The notes beneath the pieces are model-generated. The model had not been told where the DNA came from. It saw nothing but the letters and a program-made list of their open reading frames with translations, and ran no database searches. This document shows, piece by piece, positions 26,085 through 35,335 of a DNA stretch of 64,000 bases. Source of the DNA: Candidatus Poribacteria bacterium (lineage in GTDB: Bacteria > Poribacteria > WGA-4E > WGA-3G). The stretch lies in the NCBI GenBank assembly GCA_022822085.1, contig JAJECK010000105.1, positions 1 through 64,000 on the forward strand, given 5' to 3'. Position 1 is the first letter of the stretch, and each line of letters starts with the position of its first letter. A program made the position numbers and the translations under genes.

Positions 26085-29000
26085 TTATCCCTTATTCAGA
26101 ACTTCGTCTAAATTGAGGATAAGGTTTGCTATCATTGTCCACGTAGCGACTTCAATTGGGTCTAATTTGTCATCAGGTTTGGATTCCCCAATGGCGATGA
26201 GTTCTTTAGCAGCTTCTGGATTTGCTTTCAATTCCTCAGCGTGTGCCTTCATCGTATCAAGGATTAGTGTGGCTTCCGCAGCTTTCGGTTCACGTGCGGT
26301 TGCCATCTCAAACATATATGCGATCCGTTCTTCTGGGGTGTTACCACCTAATTTGATAGTGCGTTCCGCAAAGACGCGGGCAGCTTCAAAAAACTGCGGA
26401 TCGTTCATCAACATCAACGCTTGCATCGGTGTATTTGTGCGTTCCCGTCGGATAGTGCAAGCCTCGCGTGATGGTGCATCCAATATGTTCATCTGCGGTG
26501 GTGGTGCAGTACGCTTCCAGAAGGTATAGAGGCTTCGGCGATGGACCTTATCAGCACCCGAATCCTTCCTGAAGGTATCAGTGTTTGAACCTGTAAACCC
26601 AACGGCTTTCCATAAACCACCCGGTTGCGGGGGTTTAACACTCGGGCCACCGATCTTTTTGAACATCAACCCACTAAGTGCAAGTGCGTTATCACGCACG
26701 ATTTCTGCATCAAACCGATACCTTGGACCGCGTGAGAGTAACACATTATCCGCATCAAGTTCCAACTTTTCAGGCGTAACTTTTGAACTCTGTCGGTATG
26801 TTGCTGAAGTGAACATCAGTTTCTGCATAGTCTGCACGTTCCACCCAGAAGCAATAAATTCAGTTGCGAGCCAGTCAAGGAGTTCTGGATGCACTGGTGG
26901 TGTGCCTTGTGTCCCAAAGTCCTCTGATGTTCGGACAATACCTGTTCCGAAAACATGTTGCCAGAAACGGTTGATCGTGACACGAGCGGTGAGGGGGTGT
27001 TTCGGCGAGACCAACCATTTTGCGAGTGAAAGTCTATTAGGTGGAGAACCTTTTACCATCGGTGGAAGCACAGCAGGAGTCTGTGGGTAGACCTGCTCGC
27101 CTCTGTGTTGGTATGCACCGCGTTCCAGAATGTATGCCCCGCGTGGCTCTGAACGTTCCTGCATAACCAATGTTGTGGTAAGCGAGTTGTTCAAGGAATT
27201 CCGCTTATTTTGCGTATCAGAAATGTCGGCGTAAAGTTTCTTCAAATCCGCATCTGTTGTAACATTCCGACGGTAGTATTCTCGAATTTGCGTCTGTTGA
27301 TCTCCATTGCGTTTACCCCTTTCAATGGCTATGGTGTCAACGATGTTTGCTGTGACCATCGGTGCATCGGATTCTATGCGGAAGAAGAAGCCAGAAGGAC
27401 CGGAATAGTTGACAACCTTTAGTAGCAAAGCATTGTTGCCAGGGTTGAGTTGGATTTGCACCTTCTCAGTATCTGGTGCTGCATCGCGTTGGATATTGCT
27501 TGCAAGCACTTCCGTTTGATTTACCCAGACCTTCAACGCATCATTACTACTAAGGTAAAGTGTTGCTTTCTGATTGGTTTCTGAGGAGATGTTCCGATAG
27601 AGATAGGTTGCACTATTTTCTCCGACGATATCGTTATGCACCTCTCCATCTTTCCAGTGTGTCTGCTGTTTCCATGTCAATTCTTGCGAACCGACGGTGA
27701 ATTTATCCTTTGTATTCACAGGTTTGGTTTCTGGTTCATAAACATTATAGAAGGCGACGTTGCCGTGTTCAGCAGTGAATGGGCCGACTGAATGCCAGTT
27801 TGCGATTCCAACTTTAGAACCGATTGGGTATATTGTCGGCGCATTTGTTACAGCGAGTCTGAATCGACCAAAATGGTGTTTCGCATGTTCAGATTCGTGC
27901 TTGAGTCTGATCCTAACCAGCCCACCTTCCGTGCCAAATGGATTTGCAACGAGGAAAATCGCTTGTCGACTGTTTCCACGATTATTGTTGCTTTCCAATC
28001 CCCATCCTGTTTCCGGTTTATCGTCAAATGTGTTTGGTATGGCGAAATCACCTGCCTGCTCTTTGTCTGCCCAAGCTTTAACGATAGGAACGGCTGTCCA
28101 CGGATCTTGTTCCTCTGTTGGTTCGACTGCATCTTCAGTCGTTTCTTCTTCAGTCTTCTTTTCATCAGTTTCTGGTGTTGCAACTTCTTCAGCAGGTTCT
28201 TCTCCATCAGTTTCAGGAGCAGCGTCAGCATTTTCTTGAGCTGTTTCTTCCGCCGGTTTGTCAGCATTTTCTTGCACTGCTTCCTCCGCCGGTTTGTCAG
28301 CATCTTTCTCTTCGTCGGTTGCTGCGGCATTTTTTTCTGCTGGTTTGTCAGCAATTTCTGGCACTGCTTCTTCAGCGGGTTCGTCACCAGTTTTCGCTTC
28401 ATCGGTTTCTGTAGCGTTTTCTGGTGTTTCTTCAGCAGTATCCGATTCTTCAGCTGCCTTTTTTGCTTCCTCGGCTGCTTTTGCTGCTTCAGCCGCTTTC
28501 TTTGCCTCTTCAGCTGCTTTCTTTATTGCCTCAGCTGCCCTTTTTGCTGCTTCCTGTGCTTCAGCAAGCATCTGTTCTGACATATCGACAGGGACAACGT
28601 CAACAGAAAATCCTGTTAGAACTACGTTGCTATTGTCTGTGCGACCAATACCACTTCCGGGTAAGGATTTATCAGGTAGACCTTCTAACCGCACAGCACT
28701 CCATTTACCTTGGGGTAGTTTAGCAATAACTTCGTATACCTCTTTATCCGGATTTGTGCCACTTGCTAAAACTGAATTATCGTCCTGTATTGCGAGTGTC
28801 GCGCCCCCTTGTGAAAGTACTACCTCTGGTTTGATAGTCGTCCATCGAGGCATTCTGTTTTCCCAAGCGGTTTGTGCAGCGTCTATATGTGGTATTGGAC
28901 CTTTACTCTGTGCATCTAATTCTTTGATCTTGTCATCATATTTTGTGAGTTGTGCTGTCTGTTCAGGAGTAGGCAACTTCACAACAGGTGGAGAATCTTT

Positions 29001-30128
29001 GCGATTGCCATCCATTGCATTTTCTGTGATGTTGTTGAAATAGGCGTAGAGTTGATAGTATTCCTTCTGTGAAATCGGATCGTATTTATGGTCGTGGCAT
29101 TGTGCACAACCTGCAGTGAGTCCCATCCAGACGGTTGCCGTTGTATTTGCTCTATCAACTGCATATCGGACGTAGTATTCTTCCGCGATTGATCCGCCTT
29201 CACTTGTTGTGACGTGGCATCGATTGAAACCAGTTGCAACACGTTGCTCAACCGTCGGTTCGTGCAAGAGATCCCCTGCCAGCTGTTCAACGGTAAACTG
29301 GTCGAAAGGCATGTGATTATTGAATGCGTTGATGACCCAATCTCTGTAGGGCCACATTTCACGGTAGTTGTCTAAATGTAGTCCGTGTGTGTCACCATAG
29401 CGCGCGACATCTAACCAGAAACGTGCCATGTGTTCGCCGTATTCCGGTTTTGCCATATAAGTATCAATCAGTTTTTCGTAAGCATTGGGTGAGTCGTCAT
29501 TTAGGAATAGGTGTATCTCTTCAAGTGTTGGTGGTAGACCTGTGAGGTCAAAACTCAAGCGTCTGATGAGTGTGCGTTTGTTTGCTTCTTTGGCAGGTCG
29601 AAGTCCTTCTTTTTCAAGACGTGAGAGAATGAACGCATCAATTGGATTTCGGACCCAATTCGCTGTAGTGACATTGGGTGGCGCTGGCTGAACAGGCGTG
29701 GTAAATGCCCAATGTTCTTCCCATTTCGCGCCTTCGCTTATCCACTGCTTGATTGCTTCAATTTGTTCGGGTGTTAGCGTTTTATTGAAATTCGCTGGTG
29801 GCATCTGATAATTTTCATCATCAGATATTATACGGAGATAAAGTTCACTTTCATCCGGATTTTCGGGGACAATAATCGGATATCCGCTCGGTTCAGAAAA
29901 CGCGCCTTCCTTTGTGTCAAGTCGCAGATTTGCCTGTCTGGTCTTCTCGTCGGGACCGTGGCAGGCGAAACAGTTATTTGATAGGATAGGACGGATATCT
30001 TGGGTATAATCAACTGTCGTTTGTGCAGTTTCATGGTTATCTGCGGATGCAAGGGGTAACCCCAACATAAGGATGCACAAACATAATAACATTGTAGTTA
30101 GTGGAACGGAACTTTTAGCACTTTTCAC
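26085..30128 (-). CDS. Planctomycete-type cytochrome c / DUF1549 / DUF1553 protein with an Ala-Glu-rich linker
   Basis: A 1347-residue exported protein. Signal peptide at 1-29. A PSCyt1 haem domain carries CFACH (53-57) and ends with MPPANFNKTL. A DUF1549 (PSCyt2) domain follows at about 150-370, with NPIDAFILSRLEKEGL, the conserved DVARYGDTHG and a second haem-type motif CAQCH. Residues ~525-690 are a low-complexity linker of Ala/Glu/Lys repeats and KPAEE-type units. A beta-sandwich, PA14-like stretch precedes the C-terminal DUF1553 (PSD1) domain at about 1075-1320, with HPLTARVTINRFWQHVFGTGIV and the SREACTIRRERTNTPMQALMLMND signature. Such proteins are paired with DUF1501 proteins in planctomycetes and linked to polysaccharide utilisation; electron-transfer roles are inferred from the haem motifs. 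Confidence 0.85.
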   Translation of the reverse strand: MKSAKSSVPLTTMLLCLCILMLGLPLASADNHETAQTTVDYTQDIRPILSNNCFACHGPDEKTRQANLRLDTKEGAFSEPSGYPIIVPENPDESELYLRIISDDENYQMPPANFNKTLTPEQIEAIKQWISEGAKWEEHWAFTTPVQPAPPNVTTANWVRNPIDAFILSRLEKEGLRPAKEANKRTLIRRLSFDLTGLPPTLEEIHLFLNDDSPNAYEKLIDTYMAKPEYGEHMARFWLDVARYGDTHGLHLDNYREMWPYRDWVINAFNNHMPFDQFTVEQLAGDLLHEPTVEQRVATGFNRCHVTTSEGGSIAEEYYVRYAVDRANTTATVWMGLTAGCAQCHDHKYDPISQKEYYQLYAYFNNITENAMDGNRKDSPPVVKLPTPEQTAQLTKYDDKIKELDAQSKGPIPHIDAAQTAWENRMPRWTTIKPEVVLSQGGATLAIQDDNSVLASGTNPDKEVYEVIAKLPQGKWSAVRLEGLPDKSLPGSGIGRTDNSNVVLTGFSVDVVPVDMSEQMLAEAQEAAKRAAEAIKKAAEEAKKAAEAAKAAEEAKKAAEESDTAEETPENATETDEAKTGDEPAEEAVPEIADKPAEKNAAATDEEKDADKPAEEAVQENADKPAEETAQENADAAPETDGEEPAEEVATPETDEKKTEEETTEDAVEPTEEQDPWTAVPIVKAWADKEQAGDFAIPNTFDDKPETGWGLESNNNRGNSRQAIFLVANPFGTEGGLVRIRLKHESEHAKHHFGRFRLAVTNAPTIYPIGSKVGIANWHSVGPFTAEHGNVAFYNVYEPETKPVNTKDKFTVGSQELTWKQQTHWKDGEVHNDIVGENSATYLYRNISSETNQKATLYLSSNDALKVWVNQTEVLASNIQRDAAPDTEKVQIQLNPGNNALLLKVVNYSGPSGFFFRIESDAPMVTANIVDTIAIERGKRNGDQQTQIREYYRRNVTTDADLKKLYADISDTQNKRNSLNNSLTTTLVMQERSEPRGAYILERGAYQHRGEQVYPQTPAVLPPMVKGSPPNRLSLAKWLVSPKHPLTARVTINRFWQHVFGTGIVRTSEDFGTQGTPPVHPELLDWLATEFIASGWNVQTMQKLMFTSATYRQSSKVTPEKLELDADNVLLSRGPRYRFDAEIVRDNALALSGLMFKKIGGPSVKPPQPGGLWKAVGFTGSNTDTFRKDSGADKVHRRSLYTFWKRTAPPPQMNILDAPSREACTIRRERTNTPMQALMLMNDPQFFEAARVFAERTIKLGGNTPEERIAYMFEMATAREPKAAEATLILDTMKAHAEELKANPEAAKELIAIGESKPDDKLDPIEVATWTMIANLILNLDEVLNKG

Positions 30129-30384
30129 TGGAATCTTCTCCCTTTTGCAATTTGGTTTAGATGCACAAGTTTGTAATGACGAAATATTATATTATGTAAC
30201 GTTACGGCAATCATAAAGTTTAAAAATTGAGTTATGCAATTTTAAGGTGTTTAAGGTTTTATTGTCAATACTTTTTTGAATCAGTATGTAGTTTTAATTG
30301 AGGATATAACGAATATATGGTAGAATCATAGACAGGATAGATCATAGTTCTTGATGAGTAGAAGCATTATTGAGGAATAACAAG

Positions 30385-30992
30385 ATGGCATTTAGTGATT
30401 TCAAAGCGATCCCTGAAGTTCAGGAGAAATTTGGGATACGACATGTGGAAAATGACTTTATAGAGTCAAAAAGGACAGCGGGGCCTTCCAAACAATTTCT
30501 ACAAGAATTTGATTTTAACCGCGATTATATTGATGTTCTCACATCCGAGGGTGCGCGGTGTGAAGCCATTACCTTCCCTGTTTTGCGTGAAGTCTACAAA
30601 GGATATGCTGATTATTACGCACTCTGGATAAAAAAGCCGATCGCTTATGATGATGTTCTGAGCGGGACGCCAGATTATTTTATTTCAACACGATCTGAGT
30701 TGGGGAAACTCGTTGTTGGTACGCCGTTGATAATGCTGGTTGAAGCAAAGAAGAACGACTTTGAGATGGGTTGGGGCAATGTCTCGCGGAGTTAGTCGCC
30801 GCGCAAAAGATAAAAGATGATACGGAACATCCTGTGTTCGGTATTGTTAGTGATGGAACACTCTGGCAGATTGGACATCTTATCGGTGAAACCTTTACCC
30901 AAAATCGAACGAGTTTTAGCGTGGATAACTTGCCTGTCCTGTTTGGTGCAATTGATTCGGTTTTTAAAGCAGCAAAAAATTTCACCCAGTAA
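30385..30992 (+). pseudogene. Frameshifted PD-(D/E)xK-like nuclease-family protein
   Basis: Two overlapping frames together encode one protein of about 200 residues. The first frame starts at ATG 30385 (GAGGA eight bases upstream) and contains TPDYFIS and LIMLVEAKK, the D...E-x-K pattern of a nuclease-like fold as in type I R-subunit N-terminal domains. It then reads EMGWGNVSRS and stops at about 30795. The second frame carries on in register with MGWGQCLAELVAAQ, then GIVSDGTLWQIGHL, to a stop at 30990-30992. Adding one G to the GGGG run near 30773-30776 restores the reading frame. This is either a real single-base deletion or a base-calling error; apart from it the gene looks intact. Confidence 0.7.
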
Positions 30993-31350
30993 GTATTTTT
31001 ACCGATTTGTGTAAAACCTACCTATTCCCCTGCCACCTTCTCAAAGATAATAACATGCTGCCACGGCAGGTCATCATGCGTTGCTACCCAAGACAACGGA
31101 TGCGGTGTTGCCTCTTTCATCACCTGTAATTGGCTCATCTTGTGCAAACGATTAATCGGCACATAAGGCTTAAATATGATTATCCATTCTAAAATGAGAT
31201 AGCGTTTTTGTCAAATATTTTTGATTTAGATATGTAGTTTTTGTTGAAGGTGTCCCAAAAAGATGATATAATCTTAAGTATGATTTTTCGTAGGAACGTG
31301 AAAATTACAATTTGTTGTGATCTTTCCAAAATTACTCAGCAGGAGAGAAA
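30993..31350. other. Gene-free stretch with a duplicated gene tail and promoter-like sequence
   Basis: The left half is the duplicated methyltransferase tail described separately. The right half (31170-31350) is AT-rich and must contain the promoter of the gene at 31351; an AGGAG is 11 bases before that ATG. No other gene is visible. Confidence 0.5.
31022..31166 (-). pseudogene. Duplicated C-terminal fragment of the methyltransferase gene at 31673
   Basis: The last ~48 codons of the gene at 31673-32482 are repeated here in the same orientation with scattered base changes: VPINRLHKMSQLQVMKEA, HPLSWVATHDDLPWQHVII and a terminal EKVAGE before TAG. Similarity ends near 31166, about 650 bases away from the matching point in the full gene. 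No start or upstream domain remains. Confidence 0.8.
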
Positions 31351-31632
31351 ATGCAAACAATCACACACACGGAATTACAAGCGTTAGTGGCAAAACTACC
31401 AGAATCCAAATTACCGTTAGCGTACCGTTTGCTACATGCCTTGACAACAGCGGAAGGTGAAGCACCGCAAGCAAAATTTATGCGTCTTTCCGTAGAGGAA
31501 CGCCGCCAACTTCTATCGCAACAAGCAGAACAGATGAAAGACCATTACGAACAGACTGCAGATGAACGCGCCAAATGGCAAGCAGGAGATTTCATTGATG
31601 AATCCGAGACGCGGGAAAACCTCGTTTGCTGA
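31351..31632 (+). CDS. Antitoxin-like helical protein (93 aa)
   Basis: A 93-residue helical charged protein with AGGAG 11 bases upstream. It has a degenerate hydrophobic N-terminal part (LQALVAKLPESKLPLAYRLLHAL) and an acidic C-terminus (YEQTADERAKWQAGDFIDE). This layout, with a MazF/PemK-like start overlapping its 3' end, fits a type II antitoxin of the kind common in cyanobacteria and Poribacteria. The original stop probably lay around GDFIDE; the frame now runs on eight codons (SETRENLVC) through what looks like the toxin's 5' end. The family call is an inference. Confidence 0.6.
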   Translation: MQTITHTELQALVAKLPESKLPLAYRLLHALTTAEGEAPQAKFMRLSVEERRQLLSQQAEQMKDHYEQTADERAKWQAGDFIDESETRENLVC

Positions 31633-31640
31633 CCTAATCC
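31598..31640 (+). pseudogene. N-terminal stub of a MazF/PemK-like toxin
   Basis: From the ATG at 31598, overlapping the antitoxin-like gene, the frame reads MNPRRGKTSFADLI. This closely resembles the canonical MazF/PemK beginning MNPRRGEIWLxDL. The similarity ends within ~14 codons, after which the reading frame enters the 3' end of the methyltransferase gene on the other strand. The toxin body is missing. Confidence 0.5.
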
Positions 31641-31672
31641 AACTCTTAACACTAAAAGATACGGGAATCTAC

Positions 31673-32482
31673 CTATTCCCCTGCTACCTTTTCAAAAATG
31701 ATTACATGCTGCCACGGCAGGTCATCATGTGTCGCTACCCAAGACAACGGATGCGGTGTCGCCTCTTTCATCACCTGTAATTGACTCATCTTGTGTAAGC
31801 GTTTAATAGGCACATTGTCATCTTCCAAGCGATATTCTACAAACACCACTCTACCACCAACTTTGAGTGCACGACAGATATTCTGCATCATCTCGTAAGG
31901 ATGCGAAAATTCGTGGTAGACATCTACCATAATAGCAAGGTCAACCGAATTCGGTGGTAACTTTGGATCGGTAATCGTGCCTAACACTCCTTTGATATTA
32001 GTAATACCTTCTTCCGCCATTTTCGCGGCAAGAATGTCAAGCATCTCCTGCTGGATTTCAACACCGTAAACGATACCCGTATTACCGATTTTCGGAGAAA
32101 TGCGTCTGGCAATATAACCTGTGCCAACACCGATATCCGCAACAACATCACCCTCTTTTAGATTGAGCAACCTGATAAGTGTATTCGGCATCTCTTCGCG
32201 TTCGCGTTCTGGACGTTCTAACCAGCCTGCAGCGAGATGTCCCATGACCTGCGATATTTCGCGCCCCATATAGATTTTGCCGATACCATCTCGGTGTCGC
32301 GGACGTTGTGCGTAAAGTGTGCTTGCTGGACGAGTTTTGTCTTTTTCTGAATGCGAATCTCCTTGTGGGGAAGTTGTTGCATATAACAACACACCCAGAA
32401 TGCTAACAATGACAGCAGTTATCTTTATGTGTTTTCGGAGTTTGAAACCCCTCCAACAAGAATTTAGAAATTTTATTATCAT
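31673..32482 (-). CDS. Membrane-anchored SAM-dependent methyltransferase
   Basis: A 269-residue class I methyltransferase. An N-terminal hydrophobic helix at about 20-40 (ITAVIVSILGVLLYATT) suggests a membrane anchor or signal. The Rossmann core follows: motif I VADIGVGTGYIARRI near 113-127, the acidic loop GVEIQQEM, and the catalytic-side motif DLAIMVDVYHEFSHP. The substrate cannot be told. It lies three bases after the Gfo/Idh gene on the same strand, at the end of the PhyH-PhyH-dehydrogenase operon. Its last ~48 codons are duplicated at 31022-31166. Confidence 0.8.
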   Translation of the reverse strand: MIIKFLNSCWRGFKLRKHIKITAVIVSILGVLLYATTSPQGDSHSEKDKTRPASTLYAQRPRHRDGIGKIYMGREISQVMGHLAAGWLERPEREREEMPNTLIRLLNLKEGDVVADIGVGTGYIARRISPKIGNTGIVYGVEIQQEMLDILAAKMAEEGITNIKGVLGTITDPKLPPNSVDLAIMVDVYHEFSHPYEMMQNICRALKVGGRVVFVEYRLEDDNVPIKRLHKMSQLQVMKEATPHPLSWVATHDDLPWQHVIIFEKVAGE

Positions 32483-32485
32483 CAG

Positions 32486-33529
32486 TTACCACCTTCCGAG
32501 GTAGAGCCCTCGATTTTCCATGGGTATCGGAACACGCATGCCTTTCTGTCGTTGTGAGTCTACGATGGCGAAAACTATTTCGGTGCTCCGATGTGCGAGT
32601 TGAATGTTACCTTGTGTTTCCGTATCGGTGTCAATTGCTTCAACGATGTCCTCAATGCATCCTACTGTGCCGCTTTTCCGTTCAAAGACTGGGAATTGTG
32701 TGTCTAATACTTCATTGAACTGCCCTTGACGTTTACGGAGTTGAAAACCGAGTCCATTGTTGAGAGAACGGACTGTGCCTTCACTACAATTCACCTCAAA
32801 TTCATAAGCGGTACCCAGAATGCTCATACCGTGGATTCCGTTTTTAAAACGGATGTATCCCATCACTATCCCTGGATCCGAATCGGTTTGATTATCCTCA
32901 AAGTCAGCATCGTCAACGGCGACGTTCCCTTGAACGTATTCTATTTCTGAATCGCTTGCCAGAAAGAGGATAAGATCGGCAGCGTGTGTATATCCCCATA
33001 ATGCTGCCCCTCCGGTATAGGAGATGATAGAACGTCGGTCACCTAATTCACCACTTTCAAGGATTTCACGCATTTTGATGTATCCGGGTGTAAAGCGGCG
33101 TTGCGTGCCGAGATTGAATTTGATGTTATATTTTTCGCAGACTTCAAGCATAGCGTCTGCTTCTTCCATAGAAGCACAAAGTGGTTTGTCGCAATAGATG
33201 CCTTTGACACCATTTTCTGCAGCAAATTGGGTGATCTCTGCGTGGTTGCCCGGACGCGTGGCAATGCTGATAATATCCGGTTTCTCTTGTGTTATCATCT
33301 CTTGATAGTCAAGATAGGACTTCGGTATGTCCCACTTGTCACAAACATATTTTGCTTTCTCTTCAACTACATCTGCACCTGCGACAATTGTTGTTCGTTC
33401 GGACGCGGTATAACCGGCTGCATGTGAATACGGCAGCGCGCCGTGGGGAGAGCCTTGCACTTCCTCATCTATTGTACCTCCCATTCGTCCGCAACCGACA
33501 ATGCAGACTCGGTATTGTGTGGTTTCCAT
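32486..33529 (-). CDS. Gfo/Idh/MocA family oxidoreductase
   Basis: A 347-residue NAD(P)-dependent oxidoreductase. Rossmann motif VCIVGCGRMGGTI near the N-terminus, the IATRPGNHAEI segment and the family motif CDKPLCASMEEAD. The lysine in the (E/D)KP motif normally assists hydride transfer. The second domain is of the usual alpha/beta type (ISYTGGAALWGYTHAADLI). A GGAGGAA is seven to eight bases upstream of the ATG. Its place between a PhyH gene and a methyltransferase suggests a small-molecule oxidation pathway; the substrate is unknown. Confidence 0.85.
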   Translation of the reverse strand: METTQYRVCIVGCGRMGGTIDEEVQGSPHGALPYSHAAGYTASERTTIVAGADVVEEKAKYVCDKWDIPKSYLDYQEMITQEKPDIISIATRPGNHAEITQFAAENGVKGIYCDKPLCASMEEADAMLEVCEKYNIKFNLGTQRRFTPGYIKMREILESGELGDRRSIISYTGGAALWGYTHAADLILFLASDSEIEYVQGNVAVDDADFEDNQTDSDPGIVMGYIRFKNGIHGMSILGTAYEFEVNCSEGTVRSLNNGLGFQLRKRQGQFNEVLDTQFPVFERKSGTVGCIEDIVEAIDTDTETQGNIQLAHRSTEIVFAIVDSQRQKGMRVPIPMENRGLYLGRW

Positions 33530-33571
33530 CAGTGTTCCTCCATAAATCTGTCTCTGATGTGCCCTATTCTG

Positions 33572-34411
33572 TTAAGTCGTTAATTGGACAACATCTTGTT
33601 TGACAACATCCTTTATATGTCCATAAGATGCGGTTTTTGTTAATTCCTGTACCTCTGGTGATAGTCGTTCAAAGATAGGTTCTGGTATTCCTGACCTGCC
33701 TTCATACTGGGGACGATAGCGAAGGATTAGGAATCGTCTATCACGGTCCTTTGGTTTCCACTGTAGCACACCGTGGGTCAAAAGTTCAGAGATGACTACA
33801 AAATCGCCTGCTTTGGGTGTGATATTGATAAATACATCGTCTGGTTCTGGATCAATACCATCTGGACCGGGTGTCAGCAGGTCTTCAGGTCGTTCAAATT
33901 GACTTTTATGTGAACCTGGAATGACAATGAGTCCACCATCGCCGGGTTGTACATCGGTGAGATAGAAGAACGCGACGAAGTCGTTGCAGTAGATTTGGCT
34001 ATTCTTGACTTCATATCGTGTGAGCCAGTGACGACCTTCACGCGCGCAATGTAGACCTGCCGGATTTGTTCCCATCGGTTGTCTATCGGGATTGTGCTGT
34101 TCCAATGTGAGCGTGCCTGATACAAACCTTGGCATTTCAAAGGTGAACTCTTTGATGAGAGACCAGATAGCAGGATGTACCGTCATCCCTTCAAGTGATC
34201 GGTCAAAAGCGAATCCGTGTTCATATCTACCACCTTTGCCAGGTTCCAAATCACGGGGGCGCGTTGTAAAGCCTTCAGGACGTTCGTCAAGCGGCATGTG
34301 GATATATCTATCAACTGCCTCTTGTGCTGCTTTTAGCGCATCACCTGTAACAGCAGATTTAATGTGTAGGTAGCCTGTAACGTCAAATAGATAACGTTGT
34401 TCTGGTGTCAT
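33572..34411 (-). CDS. Phytanoyl-CoA dioxygenase-like protein (PhyH family)
   Basis: A 279-residue member of the Fe(II)/2-oxoglutarate-dependent PhyH family. The double-stranded beta-helix core shows FVAFFYLTDVQPGDGGLIVIPGSHKSQF, then GDFVVISELLTHGVLQW (distal metal-ligand histidine) and RRFLILRYRPQY (2-oxoglutarate-binding arginine). The proximal H-x-D is not clear: the candidate position reads LHCARE, so the aspartate is replaced or shifted. Many Poribacteria-like PhyH relatives share this kind of site. The gene follows its paralogue by 11 bases, and an AAGGAA precedes the ATG. The substrate is unknown. Confidence 0.8.
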   Translation of the reverse strand: MTPEQRYLFDVTGYLHIKSAVTGDALKAAQEAVDRYIHMPLDERPEGFTTRPRDLEPGKGGRYEHGFAFDRSLEGMTVHPAIWSLIKEFTFEMPRFVSGTLTLEQHNPDRQPMGTNPAGLHCAREGRHWLTRYEVKNSQIYCNDFVAFFYLTDVQPGDGGLIVIPGSHKSQFERPEDLLTPGPDGIDPEPDDVFINITPKAGDFVVISELLTHGVLQWKPKDRDRRFLILRYRPQYEGRSGIPEPIFERLSPEVQELTKTASYGHIKDVVKQDVVQLTT

Positions 34412-34422
34412 TCTATGTTCCT

Positions 34423-35238
34423 TTATGTTAACTGAACATGTTCCTGTTTAACTATATCCTTAGTATGTGTGTAGTGTCCGTGTTGTGCAAGTTCGCGAGT
34501 TTCTGGAGAAAGCCGTTCCATCACCTCATGTGGGAACGGGTCTCTATTTCCCCTATTATCTTGGAAAAACTGTGTTTTGTAACGCAAGATGAGAAATCTC
34601 CGATATCGTTCATTCGGTTTCCATATCAGAACACCGTGTGTAAGTAGTTCGGACATGACAATTGCATCCCCTGCGCGTGCGGTGACATTGACGAGTGCTG
34701 GATGTAGTTCATCTGATGGATTTTCTGGGTCGGGGAAGAAAAGCCCTTCTGGTCTATCAAAATTCGCTTTATGAGAACCCGGCAAGACGATTAACCCGCC
34801 ATCGCCAGGATACACATCGGTGAAATAGAAAAAGATGGCAAAATCGTTATTGTGAATATGACCATTTTTGGCAACGTATCGTCGTGTTTGCCATCCGCAA
34901 TCTTCACGGGCACAGTGCAGCTTACCGATAACCTGATCGTGTTCGGGACCCTTTGCCACCAGAGAACCTCGATTAAAACGCGGTCTATTGCTGGTCAATT
35001 CCTTTACAATGCCCCACGTTTTTGGGTGAAGTGTGAGTGCCTCAAGCGATTTGTCAAACGAAAAGCCGTTGGAAAACCCACCACCACCATAACTTATACC
35101 AGGCGGAAGTTGGTCTGGTGGTGTTTGGACACATCGTTCTACTGCATCTTGTGTGTTTTGCAATTCTTCTTCACTGAGAACATTTTTCAGGTGGAGATAG
35201 CCTGTTAAATCAAAGAGATATCGCTGTTTAGGGGTCAT
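34423..35238 (-). CDS. Phytanoyl-CoA dioxygenase-like protein (PhyH family), paralogue
   Basis: A 271-residue paralogue of the downstream gene with the same beginning (MTPKQRYLFDLTGYLHLKN) and motifs: FAIFFYFTDVYPGDGGLIVLPGSHKANF, DAIVMSELLTHGVLIW and RRFLILRYKTQF. As in its neighbour the expected H-x-D is replaced by LHCARE. It is the first gene of a four-gene operon (PhyH, PhyH, Gfo/Idh, methyltransferase) with short gaps of 11, 42 and 3 bases. AAGGTG precedes the ATG. Confidence 0.8.
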   Translation of the reverse strand: MTPKQRYLFDLTGYLHLKNVLSEEELQNTQDAVERCVQTPPDQLPPGISYGGGGFSNGFSFDKSLEALTLHPKTWGIVKELTSNRPRFNRGSLVAKGPEHDQVIGKLHCAREDCGWQTRRYVAKNGHIHNNDFAIFFYFTDVYPGDGGLIVLPGSHKANFDRPEGLFFPDPENPSDELHPALVNVTARAGDAIVMSELLTHGVLIWKPNERYRRFLILRYKTQFFQDNRGNRDPFPHEVMERLSPETRELAQHGHYTHTKDIVKQEHVQLT

Positions 35239-35335
35239 TGTTCACACCTTTTACGCATTTGAGGTGAATTGTATCATATTTTCTATATTTTGAAACAAAA
35301 TTCATTGCATATTATGGAATGAAGAAATATATACT

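Noticed and set aside
27792..28580. Long open frames on the plus strand (262 and 261 aa, Cys/Phe- or Ser/Ala-rich)
   Set aside because: They are antisense shadows of the low-complexity Ala/Glu linker of the DUF1549/DUF1553 protein; composition is biased and no motifs are present.
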